Shown here: positions 24,658 to 33,225 of the stretch, piece after piece | How positions within the stretch are numbered: position 1 is the stretch's first letter | Layout: every line of letters starts with the position of its first letter | Source: Chelatococcus albus | GTDB lineage: Bacteria; Pseudomonadota; Alphaproteobacteria; Rhizobiales; Beijerinckiaceae | Length of the DNA stretch: 64,000 bases | Assembly (NCBI RefSeq): GCF_030067675.1 | Contig: NZ_JASJEV010000006.1 | Coordinates: 1-64,000 of the forward strand | Direction: 5' to 3' | Notes under the pieces: model-generated | Database searches by the model: none | Told to the model about the DNA's origin: nothing | Seen by the model: only the letters and a program-made list of their open reading frames with translations | Position numbers and translations under genes: made by a program

Positions 24658-26448
24658 ATGAACAAAGCCCTTCTTTCCGGCGACACGGTACCGATGGTGC
24701 TGCGCCTGTGGCGCACGTGGGTACGGCCGCACTGGCCGCAGCTCGCACTCGTTCTCGTCTGCATCGGCGTCGCCGGCGGCACCACCGGCCTCTATCCGGT
24801 TCTGATCAACAAGGCCTACGACGCCTTCACCGCCCGCGACGAGCGCGCCGTGCTCTATGGCCCGCTGCTCGTCATCGCCGTAACGACTGTGCGCGGCTTC
24901 GCCCTCTATGCCCAGGCCGTGCTGACCAACCGCGTCATCACGCGCATCGAGGCCGACATGCAGACGGCACTCTATGCGCATCTCATCGACTCCGACCTCG
25001 CTCAGCTCGGCCGCGAGAGCCCGGCTGCCCTGACCCAGCGCTTCACGACGGATTTCGCCTTCATCAAGGAGGCGCTGACGCGCATCTTCACCGTCTTCCT
25101 GCGCGATGTCGCCAGCATCGCAGCGCTGATCGCGGCGATGCTCTGGATGGACCCCTTCCTCACGCTGGTGGCCGCCCTGGTGGCGCCCTTCGTCAGCCTG
25201 CCCATCACCCGCCTCGGCAAGAAGCTGCGCCGCGTCGCCACCTCCACACAGGAGGAGATCGGTGCCATGGCGAGCCACGTGTCGGAGAGCCTCGCCGGCG
25301 CCCGCGTCGCCAAGGTCTTTGCCCTCGAGGGCTATCTCAAGGGCCGCGCCGGCGAGGCCTTCGAGACGATCCGCCGGCTGAAGATGAAGGCCGCCAATGC
25401 CCGCGCCAAGCTCGACCCCCTGCTCGAGATCGGCGGCGGGCTTGCCGTCGCAGCCGTGCTGGTCCTTATCGGCTGGCGCATCATGCGCGGCGAGAGTACG
25501 GTTGGCGAGTTCACGGGCTTCGTCTCGGCGCTGCTGCTTGCAGCCCAGCCGCTGCAGGCCATCGGCAAGCTGCATGCGGTGGTGCAGGAGGCCATGGCGG
25601 CGCTCAGGCGCTACTTCGCCATCGTCGACACGCAGCCCACGATCGTCGACAGCCAGGGTGCCGCGCCGCTCGCCGTGCGCGGCGGGGCCATCGCCTTCCG
25701 TGACGCGCGTTTCCGCTACCGCGACGACCACCCGGCCCTCGAGGGAATCGACCTCGATCTGCCCGCCGGCACCACCACCGCCCTTGTCGGCCGTTCCGGC
25801 TCGGGCAAGTCGACGCTGATGGCCCTGGTGCCCCGCCTTTACGACGTCACGGGCGGCGGTGTCGCCATCGACGGCCAGGACGTGCGCGACGTCACGCTCG
25901 CGAGCCTGCGCGCCAACATCGCCGTCGTCAGCCAGGAGGTGGTGCTGTTCGACGACACGATCCGCGCCAACATCGCCTTCGGCCGCCCCGGCGCGAGCGA
26001 CGAGGAGATCGTCGCGGCGGCCAAGGCCGCGGCGGCGCACGACTTCATCGCTCGCCTGCCCGAGGGCTACGACACGCGCGTCGGCGATCGCGGCTCGCGC
26101 CTGTCCGGCGGCGAGCGCCAGCGCGTTTCGCTCGCCCGCGCCATCCTCAAGGATGCGCCCATCCTTCTGCTCGACGAGGCGACGAGCGCCCTCGACACCG
26201 AATCGGAACGGCTCGTGCAGGAGGCGTTAGGCCGGCTGATGAAGGGGCGCACCACGCTCGTCATCGCCCATCGGCTCTCCACCGTGCGCGACGCCGATCT
26301 CATCGTCGTGCTCGACCAGGGCCGTGTGGTCGAGACTGGCCGGCACGAGGCGCTCGTCGCCGCAGGCGGTCTCTATGCCAAGCTGCACCGGCTGCAGCTC
26401 GCCGACGATACGCGCGAGGCGCCGGCCGCCCCTATTCGCGCCTCATGA
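24658..26448 (+). CDS. MsbA-type ABC exporter (fused membrane and ATPase domains)
   Basis: Half-size exporter of 596 residues with a six-segment membrane domain (about residues 20-320) and an ATPase domain. Motifs: Walker A GRSGSGKST (about residues 377-385), signature RLSGGERQRVSLARAI, Walker B ILLLDEATSALD, and the switch His in VIAHRLSTVRDAD. The nearest family is the lipid A/lipid flippase MsbA, but sequence alone cannot fix the substrate. The start follows directly on CCTGCCGGCC without a recognisable ribosome site. The 3-prime end overlaps the convergent phosphatase gene by 17 bases. Confidence 0.9.
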   Translation: MNKALLSGDTVPMVLRLWRTWVRPHWPQLALVLVCIGVAGGTTGLYPVLINKAYDAFTARDERAVLYGPLLVIAVTTVRGFALYAQAVLTNRVITRIEADMQTALYAHLIDSDLAQLGRESPAALTQRFTTDFAFIKEALTRIFTVFLRDVASIAALIAAMLWMDPFLTLVAALVAPFVSLPITRLGKKLRRVATSTQEEIGAMASHVSESLAGARVAKVFALEGYLKGRAGEAFETIRRLKMKAANARAKLDPLLEIGGGLAVAAVLVLIGWRIMRGESTVGEFTGFVSALLLAAQPLQAIGKLHAVVQEAMAALRRYFAIVDTQPTIVDSQGAAPLAVRGGAIAFRDARFRYRDDHPALEGIDLDLPAGTTTALVGRSGSGKSTLMALVPRLYDVTGGGVAIDGQDVRDVTLASLRANIAVVSQEVVLFDDTIRANIAFGRPGASDEEIVAAAKAAAAHDFIARLPEGYDTRVGDRGSRLSGGERQRVSLARAILKDAPILLLDEATSALDTESERLVQEALGRLMKGRTTLVIAHRLSTVRDADLIVVLDQGRVVETGRHEALVAAGGLYAKLHRLQLADDTREAPAAPIRAS

Positions 26449-27154
26449 GGCGGTCGACGAGGAGGTCGGAGAAGAAGCCCGGCTTGAATTCGCGTTCCAG
26501 CCGGTCCGGGTCGTAGTGCTTCTCGACCCAGGTCAGGAAGGGGATGCCCCTCGCCTCGCCCTCGCGCCGGTACATCTCGAAGAAGGCGTCGAGGATACCG
26601 GTCTTGGCGAAGCGGAAATGGCCGAAGCGCAGGGAGAGCTGCTTCATCGCCTCCTCGACCGGCCGCCCCTCGTGCACGATGAGATAGAGAGCTGCCATGA
26701 AACCGGCCCGGTCGGCGCCCGATTTGCAATGCACCAACGCCGGATAGTCGAGCCCGGCGAAGAATGCCGGCGCAGCGAGGACCGCCTGCCGCTCCGGTGC
26801 GCCACGTGAGCGCACGATGAAATCGACGAGCGCAATTCCCGCAGCCTCGCAGGCTTCGCGTTCGAGCGGCCAGGAGCCGTGCTCACGCCCGCCGCGCAGG
26901 TTGACGATGGTGCGGACACCGGCGCGCGCCAGGGCGTGGATCTGATGCGGCGCCGGCTGCGCCGAGCGCCAGAAGCGCTCGGTCACCCTGTGCCGGTTGA
27001 GATAGATGAGCCGGAAGATGCCGTGGTCGGCGAGCACCATGTTCGCCCATGCCGCGAAGCGGTGGAGCCTGCCGCCCACGGGGCGGTCCCAGCGCGCGAT
27101 GCGGGCCATGCGGCGGGCGTAGCGAATCTCGGGCTTGCGAAAGCGATTGATCAC
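26432..27154 (-). CDS. Dual-specificity/tyrosine phosphatase-family protein
   Basis: Protein of about 240 residues with the phosphatase signature HCKSGADRAG (C-X5-R), preceded by an Asp-containing stretch IVNLRGGREHGSWPLEREAC that is typical of bacterial dual-specificity-like phosphatases. Substrate is unknown. The start is uncertain: a GTG at 27154 gives INRFRKPEIRYARRM ahead of the domain; an ATG at 27109 would remove 15 residues. Longer upstream frames look like shadow sequence. The gene converges on the exporter, overlapping it by 17 bases at the stop codons. Confidence 0.8.
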   Translation of the reverse strand: MINRFRKPEIRYARRMARIARWDRPVGGRLHRFAAWANMVLADHGIFRLIYLNRHRVTERFWRSAQPAPHQIHALARAGVRTIVNLRGGREHGSWPLEREACEAAGIALVDFIVRSRGAPERQAVLAAPAFFAGLDYPALVHCKSGADRAGFMAALYLIVHEGRPVEEAMKQLSLRFGHFRFAKTGILDAFFEMYRREGEARGIPFLTWVEKHYDPDRLEREFKPGFFSDLLVDRLMRRE

Positions 27155-27388
27155 GGTGTCTCGGAACGGATGCCTGGATCCGCGCGAAGCCGGAGCCGAT
27201 CGCTGCCGAAAACCGCGTCCACTGTCCGGCACCGTACCCCGGCGCACGCGCCATCGCGGGGCCATAGCAGCCGCGCCGTCCGAGGGCAACGGCGCGTGGC
27301 GACGCCCGGCCACTGCGACACCGGGCTGCGCGACTCTGTGATGGCCCGGCCCTTGTGCCGACGTGCGGCGCTCCATACGCTGTAGGTT

Positions 27389-27895
27389 GTGAGCGAGCTC
27401 GTCATCAGCATCCGCCGGGCCCGCCCCGCCGACGCCGCGGGGCTTGCGGCCGTGCACGACGCGGCCTGGCGTGAGGCCTATCGCGGCATCATCCCCGGCA
27501 TCGCCCTAGAGCGCATGATCGCCAAGCGCGGGCCGGCATGGTGGCAGGCCGCCGTCCGGCGCGGCCGGCCGGTCAGCGTTCTCGACCTCGGTGAGCGCAT
27601 CGGCGGCTACACGAGTTTCGGGCCGAGCCGCACGCTCGCCTTGCCGCAACAGGGCGAGATCGACGAGCTTTACCTCGATCCCGTGGTGCAGGGCCTCGGC
27701 TTCGGTACCCGGCTTTTCGCCGCTGCCCGCCGCGAGCTCGCAGGCCGTGGCCTGAAGGGGCTCGTCGTCTGGGCGCTCGCCGACAACACGCGCGCCTGTC
27801 GCTTCTACGAGCGGCTTGGCGGCGAGCTGCGGGCCACCGCCGAGACCCGTTTCGGCGGCGTGACCCTGCAGAAGGTTGCCTACGTCTTCCGCTGA
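27389..27895 (+). CDS. GNAT-family N-acetyltransferase
   Basis: Acetyltransferase of 168 residues. It starts with GTG and the family lead SIRRARPADAAGLAAVHDAA. The acetyl-CoA loop reads VVQGLGFGTRLFAAARREL (Q-G-x-G-x-G) following the beta strand DELYLDP, and the tail has NTRACRFYERLGGEL. Substrate cannot be predicted. It is divergent from the phosphatase gene with a 234-base gap that shows no other gene. Confidence 0.87.
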   Translation: MSELVISIRRARPADAAGLAAVHDAAWREAYRGIIPGIALERMIAKRGPAWWQAAVRRGRPVSVLDLGERIGGYTSFGPSRTLALPQQGEIDELYLDPVVQGLGFGTRLFAAARRELAGRGLKGLVVWALADNTRACRFYERLGGELRATAETRFGGVTLQKVAYVFR

Positions 27896-28057
27896 GCCTG
27901 CGGCACCACCCCCCGTCCTGCGTCCTCCTCTGCCGCGATGGTGCGGGCTTTCGCCGAAAAGCGCGCTTGCCGTGCAGGACTGGCGCGCTTACAGAGGCCC
28001 CGCCGCGATGCGGTGCAGCAATTTCCTCGCACAGAAGCACAGAAGAAGGTCAGCGCG

Positions 28058-28594
28058 ATGCGTCTCGACGCCGTTGCCATCGGCAAGAATCCGCCCCACG
28101 ACGTCAACGTCGTCATCGAGGTGCCGATCGGCGGCGAGCCGATCAAGTACGAGATGGACAAGGAGGCCGGCACCCTCGTCGTCGACCGCTTCCTCTATAC
28201 GGCCATGCGCTATCCGGGGAACTACGGCTTCATTCCCCACACGCTGTCGGAGGACGGCGACCCCTGTGACGTGCTCATCGCCAACACGCGCGCCATCGTA
28301 CCCGGCGCCATCATGTCCTGCCGCCCCGTCGGCGTGCTGGTGATGGAGGACGAGGCCGGCCAGGATGAGAAGATCATCGCCGTGCCGTCGCGCAAGCTGA
28401 CGAAGCGCTACGACCGGGTGGAGTCCTATGCCGATCTGCCCGAGATCACGCTGAAGCAGATCGAGCATTTCTTCGAGCACTACAAGGACCTCGAACCCGG
28501 CAAGTGGGTGAAGATTGTGCGCTGGGGCGACGCCGAGGAGGCCCGCCGGCTCATCGAGGAAGCCATCGATCGCGCCAAGAAGGCCAAGGGCTGA
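28058..28594 (+). CDS. ppa: Inorganic pyrophosphatase, family I
   Basis: Hydrolyses pyrophosphate to phosphate, pulling biosynthetic reactions forward. The protein has 178 residues, the normal bacterial size. The metal-binding signature is DGDPCDVLI with Asp66, Asp68 and Asp71; [16 protein letters not shown] (about residues 21-36) supplies the conserved Lys and Glu residues. The ATG at 28058 follows GAAGG at 9 bases; the longer frame upstream is not supported. It stands alone between the acetyltransferase and xthA. Confidence 0.96.
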   Translation: MRLDAVAIGKNPPHDVNVVIEVPIGGEPIKYEMDKEAGTLVVDRFLYTAMRYPGNYGFIPHTLSEDGDPCDVLIANTRAIVPGAIMSCRPVGVLVMEDEAGQDEKIIAVPSRKLTKRYDRVESYADLPEITLKQIEHFFEHYKDLEPGKWVKIVRWGDAEEARRLIEEAIDRAKKAKG

Positions 28595-28696
28595 TCCCGA
28601 GGGCCGCACACTCCGTCTCGCCAGGGCCGGCGGGGCTCCAGCGCTGGCTGAGGTCGCCCCTGAGCGTCGTACTCCAGATCAGGAAGGTGCGATAAC

Positions 28697-28725
28697 CGGC
28701 CCGGCGGGTTGCGTCTGCCGGGCCG
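28697..28725. terminator. GC-rich hairpin after ppa
   Basis: A perfect 9-base stem CGGCCCGGC / GCCGGGCCG around an 11-base loop lies 102 bases past the ppa stop and 72 bases before xthA. There is no T-tract, so it is a weak terminator candidate. Confidence 0.35.
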
Positions 28726-28796
28726 AGAGCCCACCTTCGGGCCTGCCGGGGTCCCACCGATTCGCGAGGGGACGCCGCGCTGCGGGAGTGAGCCAC

Positions 28797-29612
28797 GTGC
28801 AGCTCGTCGTCACCACCTGGAACGTCAACTCGGTCCGCCTGCGCCTTGACCACGTGGCTCGTTTCGTCGCCGAATCGAAGCCGGACGTGCTTTGCCTGCA
28901 GGAGACGAAGTGCCCGGACGACCGCTTTCCGCTTTCGGCCTTCCGCAGCCTCGGCTACGCACATATCGCCATCAACGGCCAGAAGGGCTACCACGGCGTC
29001 GCCGTGCTCTCGCGCCTGCCCTTCGCCGAGACGCGGGCTATGGGCTTCTGCGACAAGAACGACGCACGCCACATCGCCGTGACGCTCGGCAAGGAGGCAA
29101 AACAGGCCGCCGGCATCACCATCCATAATTTCTACGTGCCGGCGGGCGGCGACATCCCGGACCCGGCGGTCAACCCGCGCTTCGCCCACAAGCTCGCCTT
29201 CCTCGACGAGCTCATGGCCTGGACCGGGCGCGAAAGGCCGGCGGCGGAGCCGAGCATCCTCGTCGGCGACCTCAACATCGCGCCCTACGAGACGGACGTG
29301 TGGAATCACAAGGCGCTGCTCGGCGTCGTCAGCCATACGCCGATCGAGACATCGCGGCTCGAGGAATGGCGGCAGACCGCCGGTTGGGTCGACGCCGTGC
29401 GCCACCTCAAGCCCGAGCCGGAGCCCGTCTACACCTGGTGGAGCTACCGCTCACCCGACTGGGCGGCGGCAAACAAGGGCCGCCGGCTCGACCACGTGTG
29501 GCTTGCGCCCTCTCTGCAGTCGACCCTGCAGGAGGCGCACGTCACCCGAGACACCCGCGGCTGGGAGCGGCCCTCCGACCACGCGCCAGTGACGGTCACG
29601 CTCGACTTCTGA
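28797..29612 (+). CDS. xthA: Exodeoxyribonuclease III (AP endonuclease)
   Basis: DNA repair nuclease of the exonuclease III family, 271 residues, that cuts at abasic sites and removes 3-prime blocks. Active-site motifs are TWNVNSVRLRL, LQETKCPDDRFP with the metal-binding Glu, GYHGVAVLSR, VGDLNIAPYETDVWN with the catalytic Asp/Asn, and the closing WERPSDHAPV with Asp-His. The GTG at 28797 is preferred because GGGAG lies 9 bases upstream and the protein then starts QLVVTTWNVNS, the usual family start. It runs convergent to the cNMP-domain gene. Confidence 0.95.
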   Translation: MQLVVTTWNVNSVRLRLDHVARFVAESKPDVLCLQETKCPDDRFPLSAFRSLGYAHIAINGQKGYHGVAVLSRLPFAETRAMGFCDKNDARHIAVTLGKEAKQAAGITIHNFYVPAGGDIPDPAVNPRFAHKLAFLDELMAWTGRERPAAEPSILVGDLNIAPYETDVWNHKALLGVVSHTPIETSRLEEWRQTAGWVDAVRHLKPEPEPVYTWWSYRSPDWAAANKGRRLDHVWLAPSLQSTLQEAHVTRDTRGWERPSDHAPVTVTLDF

Positions 29613-29641
29613 GGCGCCGCCGCTTCCGCGTCCTTCCTTCG

Positions 29642-30109
29642 CTACCGCCGCTCGTCGATGGCCATGAGCGCGCCACGCACACGCGCGAGATCATGCGTCA
29701 TCGTCGACAGCCGTTCGGCCATGACGCGGCGCAGCGCGACCGCCGCCTCTGGAAACTCGCCGAGGACGCGGTGAACGACATTGCGCGTCAGCTTCATCAC
29801 CGTTGAGGGCTCGCGCGCGATCGCCGTCGCCGGCCGATCGGTCCGCACGATGAGGGCGAGTTCCCCGATCAGCGTTCCGGGGCCCGCGACATAGCCGGCG
29901 GGCGATCCGTCGTCGCGTGCGTCAAGGGCGATGGAGCCCCGCACCACCACAAACCCGGCATTCGCCGGCTCGCCTCGGCGGAACAGCACGTCGCCCGCCC
30001 TGAGGTTGCGCGTCTCGGCCGCGAAGGCGATGAGGCGCAGGGCCTCGCGATCGAAGATTGCGAGCGTCGGGACCCCGGCGAGAAGCGCGATGTCATCGTT
30101 GAGCGACAT
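29642..30109 (-). CDS. Cyclic-nucleotide-binding-domain protein (Crp-like sensor domain only)
   Basis: Protein of 155 residues made of one cNMP-binding beta-roll. It has the family features LRAGDVLFRRGEPANAGFVV and the phosphate-cassette-like GTLIGELALIVRTDRPATA. No DNA-binding domain follows; the C-terminal part is helical (VALRRVMAERLSTMTHDLAR). Whether cAMP or cGMP is bound is unknown. Its start lies 11 bases past the stop of the response-regulator gene, so both are probably made from one transcript. Confidence 0.85.
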   Translation of the reverse strand: MSLNDDIALLAGVPTLAIFDREALRLIAFAAETRNLRAGDVLFRRGEPANAGFVVVRGSIALDARDDGSPAGYVAGPGTLIGELALIVRTDRPATAIAREPSTVMKLTRNVVHRVLGEFPEAAVALRRVMAERLSTMTHDLARVRGALMAIDERR

Positions 30110-30120
30110 GCCGTGGACGA

Positions 30121-30807
30121 TCAGGGAATGAGCTTGTAGCCGCCGGCCTCGGTTACGAGGATCTGGGCGTTGGAGGGATCCTTCTCGATCTTCTGGCGCA
30201 GGCGGTAGATGTGCGTCTCCAGCGTATGGGTGGTGACCGCCGCGTTGTAGCCCCACACCTCGGCGAGCAGCACGTCGCGCGTCACGACGCGCTGCGATGC
30301 GCGGTAGAGGAAGCGCAGGATGGCCGTCTCCTTCTCGGTGAGTTTGAGCTTGGAGCCCTTGTCGCTGACGAGGAGCTTGGCGCTCGGCCTGAAGGTATAG
30401 GGGCCGATGTTGAAGACCGCATCCTCGCTCGCCTCGTGCTGGCGCAGTTGCGCCCGGATGCGTGCGAGCAGCACCGCGAACTTGAACGGCTTCACCACGT
30501 AGTCGTTGGCGCCGGCCTCGAGGCCGAGCACGGTATCGGCGTCGCTCGCGTGGGCTGTGAGCATGATGATGGGGCTCTTGAAGCCGCTGCGCCGCATAAG
30601 CTTTACGGCCTCGCGCCCGTCCATGTCGGGCAGGCCCACGTCCATGACGACCAGATCGATGCGCTCGCCCTTGGACACCGACAGCGCCTGAGTGGCGGTT
30701 TCTGCGGTGGAGACAGCAAATTCCTCTGTCAGCGCCAGCTGTTCCGACAGCGTGTCGCGCAGGTCCGGCTCGTCGTCGACGACGAGGATATGGCGGGCAT
30801 TGGCCAT
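30121..30807 (-). CDS. OmpR-family response regulator
   Basis: Two-component transcription factor of 228 residues. The receiver has the acidic pair Asp11/Asp12, the phospho-acceptor Asp56 in VVMDVGLPDMDG, and the conserved Lys in DYVVKPF. The C-terminal winged helix contains LTEKETAILRFLYRASQ and TTHTLETHIYRLRQKIEKD. It resembles a conserved alphaproteobacterial regulator of the CenR kind; that assignment is tentative. No histidine kinase gene lies beside it. ATG at 30807 is chosen because the receiver starts 6 residues later. It is upstream of and co-directional with the cNMP-domain gene. Confidence 0.92.
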   Translation of the reverse strand: MANARHILVVDDEPDLRDTLSEQLALTEEFAVSTAETATQALSVSKGERIDLVVMDVGLPDMDGREAVKLMRRSGFKSPIIMLTAHASDADTVLGLEAGANDYVVKPFKFAVLLARIRAQLRQHEASEDAVFNIGPYTFRPSAKLLVSDKGSKLKLTEKETAILRFLYRASQRVVTRDVLLAEVWGYNAAVTTHTLETHIYRLRQKIEKDPSNAQILVTEAGGYKLIP

Positions 30808-30927
30808 GCGTCTTGATTCTCCGGCTGTCCCTCGGTTGGAGAGGTCAGGACAGGCTCGCTTCGCTCGGGCCGCGCGACCCGACCGAGGCGGACCTGCAGG
30901 ACCCCGAGAGTCTTGCAGGATTTGCAG

Positions 30928-30947
30928 CCCCGCCACGCGTGGCGGGG
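30928..30947. repeat. Perfect 20-base palindrome between divergent genes
   Basis: CCCCGCCACG / CGTGGCGGGG without spacer lies between the response regulator (start 30807, minus) and the L,D-transpeptidase (start 31030, plus). The location between divergent starts argues against a terminator; a dimeric regulator site or cruciform is possible. No other copy was seen in the window. Confidence 0.5.
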
Positions 30948-31029
30948 TTGCGTCGCCTTGCTTAGACTACGCGCCCCACGAACGGCAACAAGCGCGGCGT
31001 TGATCGTCGAGGAAAGGCGCCCACTCGCT

Positions 31030-31560
31030 ATGAAACGAACGACCCTGCGCAGCATCCGCGTCCTGCCGCGCCCGGGCGACCGGCGTCGCGGTGTCATCCT
31101 CGCCGGGCCTCTCGCTCTGCCCTGTGCCCTCGGCCGTTCCGGCACGGGCCGCACCCGGCGCGAGGGCGACGGCCGCACGCCGATCGGCCGTTTCGCGCTG
31201 GGTGCTCTCTATTTCCGCGCGGACCGCCTGCGCCGGCCGCGCACCCGTCTGCCGCTCCTGCCGCTCCGCCCGAACGACGGCTGGTGCGACGATCCCGCCG
31301 ACACTCGCTACAATCGTCCCGTGAAGCTGCCCTATCGGGCGGGGCACGAGCGGCTGTGGCGCGATGATCACCTCTACGACCTCGTCCTCGACATCAGCTT
31401 CAACCGCGGGCCGATCCTGCGCGGGCGCGGCAGCGCCATCTTCCTGCATCTCGCACGGCAGGATTTCGCGCCCACCGCCGGCTGCATTGCCATAGCACCC
31501 CGTGCGGCGCGGCGGCTCCTCGCCCTGCTCGGCCCCGAAACGACCTTGATCATCGGCTAG
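31030..31560 (+). CDS. L,D-transpeptidase (YkuD) family protein
   Basis: Protein of 176 residues with the YkuD catalytic motif: His in FLHLARQDFAPTAGCIAI and the nucleophilic Cys in the same motif. It forms or trims L,D-crosslinks in peptidoglycan. The N-terminus (RTTLRSIRVLPRPGDRRRGV) lacks an obvious signal peptide, as in many alphaproteobacterial short YkuD proteins; location therefore is uncertain. The ATG at 31030 begins right before the domain; a longer in-frame extension upstream runs through the palindrome and is unlikely. It precedes the HAD gene by 47 bases. Confidence 0.87.
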   Translation: MKRTTLRSIRVLPRPGDRRRGVILAGPLALPCALGRSGTGRTRREGDGRTPIGRFALGALYFRADRLRRPRTRLPLLPLRPNDGWCDDPADTRYNRPVKLPYRAGHERLWRDDHLYDLVLDISFNRGPILRGRGSAIFLHLARQDFAPTAGCIAIAPRAARRLLALLGPETTLIIG

Positions 31561-31607
31561 CGGAGAGGGCTTCCTCCCTCCGACTTCCCCCTCGAACCGG
31601 AGATCGC

Positions 31608-32297
31608 ATGACCGCCATACCGACGGCCCCCGCCCTGCTGTTTGATCTCGACGGCACGCTCGCGGCGACCGACCACCTGCATTTCGAGACCTTCCGGGCG
31701 CTGATGGCCGAATTTGGCCGCGACCTCGACATGGCGACCTATGAGACGACCGTGCTCGGGCGCGCCAACAGCGTCATCATGCAGACGCTCTTTCCCGATC
31801 TGCCGGAGAGCGAGCACCGGCGCATCGCCGACCGCAAGGAGGCGGCCTTTCGCGAGCGCGCCGCGGGCAAGGTGCAGCCAATGCCGGGGCTGCTCGATCT
31901 CCTCGCCTGGGCGGACCGGAGGGAGGTGCCCTGCGCCCTGGTCACCAACGCACCGCGTGCCAATGCGGAGGCGATGCTTGCCGCGCTCGGCCTGGAGGGC
32001 CGGTTCCGCACACTGGTCATCGGCGACGAGGTCGGACGTGCCAAGCCCGATCCGCTGCCCTATCTCACCGGCCTGGAGCGGCTCGGCGCGGCGGCGGAAC
32101 GCTCGGTGGCCTTCGAGGACTCGATATCGGGCGTCACCTCGGCTGCAGCTGCGGGACTGCCCGTCGTCGGCCTGACAACGTCGCTCGCCGCCGAGCCGCT
32201 GCTCGCCGCCGGCGCCTCCTTCGCGGCGAGCAACTACATCGATCCCCGGATCTACGCCCTCCTGGAGACGCGCCTCGCGGCTGCCGAAGCGGCCTGA
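31608..32297 (+). CDS. HAD-superfamily phosphatase (phosphoglycolate/sugar-phosphate type)
   Basis: Phosphohydrolase of 229 residues. Motif I is FDLDGTLAAT with Asp13 and Asp15; motif II is ALVTNAP; motif III and IV are GRAKPDPLPYL (Lys) and VAFEDSISGV (acidic). A helical cap between motifs I and II identifies subfamily IA, the beta-phosphoglucomutase/phosphoglycolate phosphatase branch. The substrate is not determined. It follows the L,D-transpeptidase gene by 47 bases and converges on yggS. Confidence 0.88.
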   Translation: MTAIPTAPALLFDLDGTLAATDHLHFETFRALMAEFGRDLDMATYETTVLGRANSVIMQTLFPDLPESEHRRIADRKEAAFRERAAGKVQPMPGLLDLLAWADRREVPCALVTNAPRANAEAMLAALGLEGRFRTLVIGDEVGRAKPDPLPYLTGLERLGAAAERSVAFEDSISGVTSAAAAGLPVVGLTTSLAAEPLLAAGASFAASNYIDPRIYALLETRLAAAEAA

Positions 32298-32303
32298 CGG
32301 ACG

Positions 32304-33011
32304 TCAGCCGCGATGGCCGAAGATGGCGCTGCCAACGCGCACATGCGTGGCGCCGAGCATGATGGCCTGCTCGAAATCAGCGCTCATTCCCATGGAGAGC
32401 ATGCTCAGGCCGTTGCGCCGGGCGATCTGGGCGAGAAGCGCGAAATGCGGCGACGGCGGCTCGTCGATGGGCGGGATGCACATGAGACCGTCGATGACGA
32501 GGCCGTGGACGCCGCGGCAGGCGGCGATGAAGGCATCCGCCTCGGCCGGCACGACACCGGCCTTCTGCGGCTCCTCGCCTGTGTTGATCTGGACGAGGAG
32601 GCGCGGCTGCCGGCCGCTCTTCGCCTTCTCCCTGGCGATCTCCTTCGCGAGCGCCGCGGCGAGGGAGGGCCGGTCGAGCGAATGGATGACGTCGAAGAGA
32701 GCGACAGCCTCCTGCGCCTTGTTCGACTGCAGAGGGCCGATGAGATGCAGCTCCACGTCCGGATAGCGCGCCTTGAGCGCCGGCCACTTGGCCTTGGCCT
32801 CCTGCACGCGGTTCTCGCCGAAGACACGCTGGCCAGCCGCGAGCACCGGCTCGATCTGACCCGCCGCAAAGGTCTTCGACACCGCGACGAGCGTGACCTC
32901 GGCCGGATCGCGCCCCTCTTCGCGGGCGGCGCGGGCGATGGCCGCCCTGACGGCGGCGAGGCGATCGACGGCGGAAGAGGCTTCGAGCGACACGTCTGGC
33001 AGATCGGACAA
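32304..33011 (-). CDS. YggS-family PLP-binding protein
   Basis: PLP homeostasis protein (PLPBP family), about 235 residues, TIM-barrel fold. The PLP lysine is Lys46 in VAVSKTFAAG; further family motifs are FGENRVQEAKAKW, HLIGPLQSNKA, LVQINTGEEPQKAG, LMCIPP and SMGMSADFEQAI, then VRVGSAIFG. No ATG lies at a reasonable place; the TTG at 33011 has GGAG 8 bases upstream and is preferred to a distant ATG at 33089. It is divergent from leuS and converges on the HAD gene with a 6-base gap. Confidence 0.9.
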   Translation of the reverse strand: MSDLPDVSLEASSAVDRLAAVRAAIARAAREEGRDPAEVTLVAVSKTFAAGQIEPVLAAGQRVFGENRVQEAKAKWPALKARYPDVELHLIGPLQSNKAQEAVALFDVIHSLDRPSLAAALAKEIAREKAKSGRQPRLLVQINTGEEPQKAGVVPAEADAFIAACRGVHGLVIDGLMCIPPIDEPPSPHFALLAQIARRNGLSMLSMGMSADFEQAIMLGATHVRVGSAIFGHRG

Positions 33012-33225
33012 GATTTCGGCTCCGGGATTTGGCGCGGCCGCGACGCATTGCCTCTCGCGTGGCGGGCGACCGTTGACCGACAACGGCATTCGTGCCCTAG
33101 TCCGCCCGACACGCGCAAGACAACCGTGCTGCGTCGTTCACCCGCAGTGAACGGCGGCGCGGTGACGTTGCGTCCGAGCCGGCTCGCGCGCGAGCCCTTC
33201 TCATCCGATCCGAACACGACGAGCC

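Noticed and set aside
28605-28690. Minus-strand stretch reading YRTFLIWSTTLRGDLSQRW, perhaps a mobile-element or gene remnant
   Set aside because: Too short to assign to any family; recorded only as an unexplained fragment between ppa and xthA.
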